From Ctenosaura bakeri (Eukaryota; Chordata; Lepidosauria; Squamata; Iguanidae), in NCBI GenBank assembly GCA_948474755.1, contig CAOLHI010001137.1:372001-436000 (forward strand): a stretch of 64,000 nucleotides of DNA, given 5' to 3'. Positions 56,930-64,000 of the stretch are shown piece by piece. Made by a program: the position numbers and the translations under genes. The notes beneath the pieces were generated by a model. It was not told the origin of the DNA, searched no databases, and worked only from the letters and a program-made list of their open reading frames with translations. Each line of letters begins with the position of its first letter. Position 1 is the stretch's first letter.

Positions 56930-58604
56930 AGTATTGGTAAGGGTACACTAGAGTTAACACAATCAGTGGTATGTCTTAATAGCATCATGTTAACAGTAGT
57001 AGTGATCAGCTTACTCCTGCTCACAAATTTACCTCCATGTAGGTGCTGTAGCTAAGCAGTTGTTCACATGCTTCCTTTATCCTCTTGATTCCCTCTGCCA
57101 ATGTGGAGTTGTGATTAAGAAACTGTAGATTAGGATGAGAACACTGGGTGTCTCAAATTCTTTCACCCATGAAGCCCATTGGAGGAGATAATTGTTACCT
57201 CTTAGCCTCACCTGCCTCAGCACTGAAAGACATAGCTATGTTAGTCTGGATCAATATGCAAAGGGATATTGTAGCGCCTTTTAGCATAACTGAAAGGTTG
57301 TAATATAAACTTTTGTAGATTGAGTGTACTTCATCAGATACAACTGATGAAATGTGCTACAGTACCCCTTTGCATGCCACCTCACTGCTGCTGTGGATGA
57401 TATGGGCAGACAGAAGGGGGTGTAACTGTGCATTTTATGCAGAGCTCAGTGGAGAAAGGGCTGGATAAAAATGTAATAAAAGATGTATGAACCTGGACAT
57501 CTCTGGCCACTAGATTGAATTTGGCCTGGAAACAAAATGCAGATTTTGACCTGTAAAAAGCCCTATGTGCTCATATCATCTTAGTGATCACAACTTCAGA
57601 GGAACAGAAGAATTTGCTTTATACCAGATCAGACTACTTGGGTATCTATGACTGCAGTACTGCGTTCTTTGATTGGCAGCAGCTCTCCAGGGCCTCAGGT
57701 GAAAGATACTTCCCACCACAAGGTACCCATTCTGGGTAGAACGTTCTGTATGACGCTTCCCTTATGATTCTTGTTCCAAAGCGCCTCAGCTAATGTAACA
57801 GGTGACATTTATTTCCAAACAGCTCAATTACATCTTAAGCACAGACTGCTGAAAACAATACTATGCTCTGACACTAGTACTATTTCTGGTGTTTAACTGA
57901 ACACAGCTCATTGCTAATGTGCCTCAAGCCATGCCTGAAATTCTTATTTATGGAATAGGCTAAGTTTGAACATGTTTCCAGCAGAGAGTACAGGTGTCAG
58001 TTATCTATAGTGCTACAGTAGGCAGAGTAAATGTTTTCACTTAAGTTCGCCCTTTATTATACAATTTAGTTTCACCAACGGCATTTCATCAGTGCAATTT
58101 GTTCCCTTCCACATTCATTCAGGTCTAAATTTAATGACATGGTTTTAATTTAACGACATGGTTTTCTTCTTAACATTTCCACCTAAGTTCTACAGGACAG
58201 TATGAATTTTAAGAATCACAGCTAGCCTCAGTAGCATAAAATATTTTTAAAAACATACCTAGAGATTATGCAAAAAGTTTTTTTTTCCAAAGTAGAGTGG
58301 GAAGATTTGGGTGTAGGCCAAAGGAAGTGACTGTGAAGTTTTCATTGTAGTTGTGATTAGAGTTGTGCATAATGTTTCTTCAAATAAGCAAGAGATATTT
58401 TTAGAAGGCCACAAGATCCATACCCTCTCCATTGTTCTGCTAGTGTGGAAAAGCCACAGTTGTTCAAAATAAGATTTTTTGGCTGGGAAAACTCCCCCCC
58501 AGCTGTGTAAACAAAAGTAAAACCTTCTGTCCAAATTAATAACCTCCCAACAGTTAGAACGGAAGTAGGAATCATACCTCCCTCTTTACATTATTAAACT
58601 GCTA
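56930..58604. other. Region between NAALAD2 and CHORDC1, little recognised
   Basis: A SINE-like tail (AAAGGGCTGGATAAAAATGT) lies near 57456-57485. Otherwise nothing supported. Confidence 0.4.
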
Positions 58605-58700
58605 TGCCCAGCATTCCTCAGCCTTGGTTATGTTGGCTACAATTGTTGGGAATTGCAATTAAATATCATCTGGAGGTCCCCATGATCCCCACCAATGAGT
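58605..58700 (-). mobile_element. Old DNA-element remnant
   Basis: TGGCTACAATTGTTGGGAAT and CATCTGGAGGTCCCCATGAT resemble the element ends near 13955-14060. Confidence 0.4.
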
Positions 58701-58714
58701 TAGAAACAGAATAA

Positions 58715-61700
58715 AACCAGCTTCATAACTGTTTATTCCACAAATTTATAAAAAGGTCTGAAGGCATAAGACCTCAACAAAAATTAAAACAGACATCCAT
58801 GCAGGGGGAGCAAACACTGAAGAAAACCGGTTAATCTCTAGTGTTCCAGACACATTTTCTCCTTCAGTTTTTATATACAAATGAAGCTTCTTGGCTACAA
58901 TACGGAGAGAACTTGATTAACTCAACCGCTATTCGAGTTCTTAAAATTCTCATGCTATAATTTAAAGCAAATAATTGCATTGTTACACAGAATAGATTGG
59001 TTTCTTCTTTTCAAGGCAAACAACTAATAGTATTGACTGCTGAAGTGGTGACTTTGCTGTGTATCACTTCTAACTATGAGGAAGTTTTCACACAGTTTGG
59101 ACCCCAATATGAGCATACATTAAACCAGGAAGCACACACAAGTCCATCACAGGTTGACTAGAAGACTTGAGTTGTACTGGAAATTATGACCCTGCAACTG
59201 GAAGCATAAAGCCTCTGGTTCAACCTATAACTTATGAACTAATCACTTTCATGGTCAGAGAACTACGACTACAGCAGCAGCTGTCATAACTAACAGCTAC
59301 AGTAGGCCTGCACAGTTTGTGACCTGTTAGGCAAATGAAGAGACACAGCCCATGAAGAGCTCAAGCCAGCCTATGTTTTGTTGCCCTGCTTGAGGTGGCA
59401 AAAACCAGGATGGCTGCCAACCTTTACCAAGTCACAGTACATGGTGGCAGATAGGTAGCTTGTTGAAATCATCACATACGAAGACCTGAGCAGCAGATAA
59501 CGGTGGAGATTTCTCTCTCATCTGCCTCTCCCTTTTCCTACAAGAACTGGCTTATTGCAAATGCAGAGAGGAATGAGAAATGTATAGAAACAGAGATTCT
59601 TTGGGGCAAGTTAATAAGGATGAGAGAAGGAGAAAAGAGCTCAATTCTCATGCAGGTGCCTATAGCTATTGGTTCCAACAGCTGCTGCTACTGTCACCCT
59701 AAGGCCTCCGAACAAATGTAGGTTAGTTCACAATCTGTATGAAATGGATGTAAATTTTGTGGTAACAATGCACCACATTGAGTGCTAAGTAATGATTAAA
59801 ATGATTTAACATTATTAAAAAGGAACAGCCATTTAATATGTTGAGAATATTTTGGTCTGTTATTTGAAACAAATATTACAGTTATTTGGAAGTAGTGACC
59901 TATTTAGATCAGCCTGGTTTTGTTGTACTTTGTATACAAGTATTTCCAGATTGCAGAATATTTCCAAACAAGCTGGCTTTACAATAAGCAGATATCCTTT
60001 ATGTAGTTTTCAAATTTTGTATATTAAACCTAACTGGCACTTTCATCCCCAATCTCCATTTTCCTACAAACATTAGTAGTAACTTAAGTGTGTGCCACTG
60101 ACAATCTGTCACTAAGAAAAAGCCACCAGCATTTGAATACTTTGGGAGAAAAAAGAAATGGGGGGACAACTTTGTCTCACACTAATTTACTTTTGAAGTA
60201 TTTACACATCTTAGAGAGAGGTAGTAGCTGGTTTACACTAACAGTTTTTCTTAACAAGCAGCTGATAAGGGAAGAAGTGAACTTGATGGCTGGCACTGAA
60301 AATGCCTGAATAAGACTGCAGACAAGTATTTTCTCCTTCACAGTACTAAGATAGATACCACTGTTTGTTGAGGTTCAGCAGAAGTGGATGGCTTCCTTGT
60401 GTTTGTGGGCATACTGTTACTCAGAAACTCATTAAGGACTACATCTTCACAGCACTGCCACTGGCCAAACTCAGTAAATGTAAAATAAGGTGCATGCACC
60501 ATGTTTCCAAGAAAAACAGCTAAAATCTGTTGCAAGCTTTGGCACTGGCAAAGATCTGGAGGGCACTACACGAAGAGCTATGCCTGCCCATGATGTAAGA
60601 TAAGAAACAAAATCTGAAGTAGGAAATTTAAGTAACAGAGAAACTGGGTCCCTCAGACTGTCACTTGTGACATTTGACCACTATTTTTTATCAATCAATT
60701 AGTCTGTATTTATTTCATTCCCTATTTTGTGCTTAATAAATTTTAGAGTTAAAAGTTCTTCAGGGGTACACCAATGGCCATGCTTATACTGGTACTAAAT
60801 GGACAAAGAAACTCTGCTGAACATAAAAAGAGTTGTTTGGATTCACTGTGTGCAGTTGGGTGTTATTAGCAGGATTGCAATTCACTAAACTACTCTGCCA
60901 CAGCCTAACTGCAATGCTTCTGCATGATCTTCAGTTACCATCACAAGGGCATTTGAAGATAACTTTGACAGGTAGTAATACATGTCAGAAAGAATGGTCT
61001 TTGCTCTGGATTCAAGAATTATCACCAAAGAGAAAGGACAGACCATCATGAAGCCAGAATAGTTAAAGCTAGAACATAAAAGCACACACTAGTGATTTAA
61101 AGACATGCAACTAATTACTCAGTCATTCTGGACTAGGTTTTTGTTTTGTTTTTGAAGAAAAGACTGCAAAAAAAACCACCTCAGACACCATAAAGAAAGT
61201 ACTCGATTACGAACAGATTTTACCATTTTTCCTCTAACACAATTTCATTGTTTCACTCTCCCTTTTTTTAAATATCCAAATTAAAGCAATAGATGCTTTT
61301 CTAAACAGCAACAACAAAAAATGAACATTATTTTCTTCATGTAATTCAGAGCCAATGTGCAGGTGACACTGTACTGAGACAATGCTTAAGTAGTACTATT
61401 TCTACAAGAATTCTGCTCCATCTTCAGATACTTAGCTTTTTGAATTTGCCAATAAATTATGAGCTAGAACAAACAATATGTATTACAAATTGTACAAATC
61501 TGCTAGTTTTCCAAAGAACTTGCCCAACTAATTTATGTTATTCCAAAGACTTCAGTCCTACCTGCATAGTGTTCCTTCCATCAAAACCCAAAGAGCTTGA
61601 TACATGGGCAAGAAAGAGTTACTACATCAGGTGCTCCCAAGTGATGAACGAGTTGAAATGTCAGCCATAACTAAGCTTTAAGGAGGAACTGCAATGTATG

Positions 61701-63158
61701 GCCTCAAGGGCTGCCTTTACAATGTGGGCTGGATATTTGACACAAAAATGTACAGGCAGTTTAGTTAAGTGTCCAGTTCCATGTATTACGATTTATAAAA
61801 GAAAAACAGTTAATAAACTTGCACAAGCACCTGCAGTATGCAGTTCGCACTATGGGCAAAAGACAGTGACAAACAAGACAACTACCTGGAGTGCTGACAT
61901 TCCTAGAGTGCCTGCCTCAATTCTTTTGGGGGAGGCATAGATAGGCAGTTCTGTGGCAAGATATATAGACCCTGAAACCCAAGGGATATAAGAGAGTCTT
62001 CTATTCTTCATCAGTTTCTCAGGGCACAGACAAAACCATAAAGTACAGAAAACATTTCAATACTTTTTCTGTCAATTCTATTTTTATGCTGCTCAGCATA
62101 ACAAAGATGACATAATTGCATGTGTGCACAAAATTTAAGTCTGCCTAACTTTTGTTGTTCAGGCCCTTGTTATGGGTAGAAAGCCATGCAGAGATGTCTG
62201 CGGCATCGAATTACTTTTTTACAAAATAATCTCTTCTATAGATTTTTAACTGTTTTTTTTAAACAGTTTTTTAACTGAATTCTCATATAAAGGATGGTTG
62301 TCGCTGTTACATTCTATAGATTAACTTCCTCATCAACAGTTAATGGCTATTGGTTTAGTAAACTGTAAACTGTCATATCCAGTCACTCATATCCCATTTA
62401 TGTTCCCATGTCCTCTTTTAAATATAGGAAAAAATATGGTTAAATGCAAACTTAGACTGAAATAATATAACAATAAAAATATCTAAGTAAAATTTTCTTT
62501 GAGCAAGCCCATTCTGGGAGACAGCCACCCAATTGTTTGCAACACAAGCTTTTAAAAATTAAGGCTTTGTTTTTTACTGAAATGGGAGCCCACATGACTG
62601 AATACTACCCCATTCAACCAAATAAATAAATAAATAAATAAAAAAATAAACTTAAAACTTTCAGATAGAAAACCAGATGCCAGATGTATTTGCCATATGG
62701 AGGAATATTCAAATAAAGTATACCTTCTTGTAGCTTGAAGTGCTACTGCCAAGATACAGGTTTACTCTGTATGTGAGAATTAGTTCTAAGTGAAGATTAG
62801 GAAACTAAGGCACAAGATTGGCTATTCTGAAAGCACAGAGGTAAGCCAAGCAAGCTTCTTTTAATGCCACTATGTATGATTTTTCAAAACTGTATTTGAG
62901 GCATATCTATCTTGGACAACTGGAGGTCAGAGCTGAGTGACTAGCCAGAAACTGATGTTCCTAAAATCTCTATGAGCACCAGCCTTGTGCCAATAAGGAT
63001 CAGTACAACAAAACAAGCGATCTATTGCACTATTGAAAAACCCAGCACTCTACCCATCTTTGGAATGCAGAATTTTAAAAGGCAATTGCATATAAAATCA
63101 ATTTGTATTATAACATCAAGTCACCACTTCAGAAGTAACAACTATCATTTTTCAGATT
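58715..63158 (-). other. CHORDC1: Probable long CHORDC1 3' UTR
   Basis: About 4.4 kb next to the CHORDC1 stop contain almost no recognisable mobile elements, unlike the rest of the window, and are AT-rich. On the minus strand an AATAAA (plus 58732-58737) is followed by a T-rich stretch and then G/T-rich sequence, a plausible cleavage site near 58.71 kb. Other AATAAA hexamers on this strand (e.g. near 60.7 and 62.6 kb) could give shorter forms. The extent is inferred. Confidence 0.45.
58732..58737 (-). terminator. Candidate distal polyadenylation signal of CHORDC1
   Basis: AATAAA on the minus strand at the edge where the repeat-poor stretch ends, followed within 30 nt by a T-rich element. Confidence 0.35.
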
Positions 63159-63311
63159 TCAAGCTTGCTCTGCAATGTTCTGCTTCTGTTTCTCTTGTAT
63201 TTTTGACACTGGGAGTTCCAGGCCTGCCCACGACATGGGCTCAGCTTTCCTCATAGTGAGCTCAATCTTTGTAGCTGTCATATTTACATAGCTCCTTTTC
63301 ACATCGATCAC
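63159..63311 (-). CDS. CHORDC1: CHORDC1 terminal coding exon, partial gene
   Basis: Read on the minus strand after CTCTTCCAG, this 153-nt exon encodes 50 residues and TGA. It opens [20 protein letters not shown] and continues [14 protein letters not shown]. This is the end of the CS (p23-like) domain and the tail of CHORDC1 (Morgana/CHP-1), an HSP90-binding co-chaperone that also inhibits ROCK kinases. The zinc-binding CHORD domains and all other exons lie beyond 64000; I saw no further exon in 63312-64000. Convergent orientation with NAALAD2 matches the mammalian order. Confidence 0.93.
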   Translation of the reverse strand: MIDVKRSYVNMTATKIELTMRKAEPMSWAGLELPVSKIQEKQKQNIAEQA

Positions 63312-64000
63312 CTGGAAGAGAACATGAACATTTCAGCTTCAACAGTAAACTGTGTGCGAGATAAATGCCATACAATACAGGTATTGTGTTTTTTCTCTCT
63401 TCAACGTATTATAAGGGATGGAAGATAATGTCACTAGATTTGACAGTCTCAACTGAAATAACCTTTTTATGCTGTCCTGAACTTAAAGAAGAAATCCACT
63501 TTGCCTTGAGAATTAATATATTTGCAAGGCTTACGGGCCATTTCAGAGCAATGAAGTAGGCAGAAATAATTTACACATTTTAGAATGTGACAAGGCTAAA
63601 AACTGGGCTAAAATACACACAGTTGAAAAAAAAAGAATGCAAGCACATTTTAGTTAATGTAGAAAAAACATGTTAAGGTAGGTAAAATGTATACATATAT
63701 ATCCATTAGACAATATGCATTTATAAAAGGTTTAATTTTCATGTGAAAACCTGAGTCCCCACATATTACAACAGGATATCAAAAAAAGAACAGGATGAAA
63801 ACAAAGATGGGTTTCAGAGAAACTCAGTGAAATTGAGACTGAGAAGTTTTCACATTATTGTTAACAACAATAAAAAGGAAAAAGTATATACTTTCAACAG
63901 TATAATCACTGATAAGGACCATTTACACATTCTGCTTAAATAGGACCAAAAAAGTCTGTTGTAAAGTACAAAGTCTTTTTAATACAGGAAAGCCATAGGC
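63312..64000 (-). other. CHORDC1: CHORDC1 intron, nothing recognised
   Basis: Lies upstream (minus sense) of the terminal exon. I found no further exon before the window edge. Confidence 0.5.

Overview
This is vertebrate nuclear DNA, almost certainly from a squamate reptile (lizard). Coding sequence occurs only as short exons with GT-AG introns. The repeat content is squamate-like: Sauria-type tRNA SINEs, a second tRNA SINE with a CAACAA tail, 5S-rRNA-derived SINEs, CR1, L1 and RTE/BovB LINE ends, many MITEs and three solo LTRs. The species cannot be fixed from the sequence.

Three protein genes are present. (1) At 1731-1920 (+) lies the last exon of an M28B glutamate carboxypeptidase; the rest is outside the window, and by neighbourhood it is most likely FOLH1. 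(2) From 16786 to 55777 (+) lies a complete NAALAD2 (glutamate carboxypeptidase III) gene. I resolved 19 coding exons that join without a frame break into 2223 nt, or 740 residues plus stop. All zinc ligands, the catalytic glutamate and the main substrate-binding residues are present. Ser509 stands where GCPII has Asn519, which supports NAALAD2 over FOLH1. (3) At 63159-63311 (-) is the terminal coding exon of CHORDC1 (Morgana, an HSP90 co-chaperone). A long, repeat-poor stretch beside it (about 58.7-63.2 kb) is probably its 3' UTR. The order FOLH1 > NAALAD2 > < CHORDC1 matches the ancestral arrangement I know from mammals (human 11q14.3).

By region: 1-1.7 kb is the last intron of the upstream gene, with nested DNA transposons. 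The 1.9-16.8 kb stretch is intergenic and holds two solo LTRs, MITEs and nested SINEs. The 16.8-55.8 kb stretch is NAALAD2, whose introns are full of mobile-element copies. The 55.8-58.7 kb stretch is the 3' flank between convergent genes, and 58.7-64 kb is the CHORDC1 3' end.

I found no new protein system. The most informative material is mobile-element archaeology: a group of palindromic or TIR MITEs with GGCC(A/C)TTT ends and 3-bp target duplications; three solo LTRs each with a perfect 4-bp target duplication; an L1 with a 17-bp duplication inside NAALAD2; several nested insertions; and a few long hairpins or degenerate minisatellites of unclear origin.
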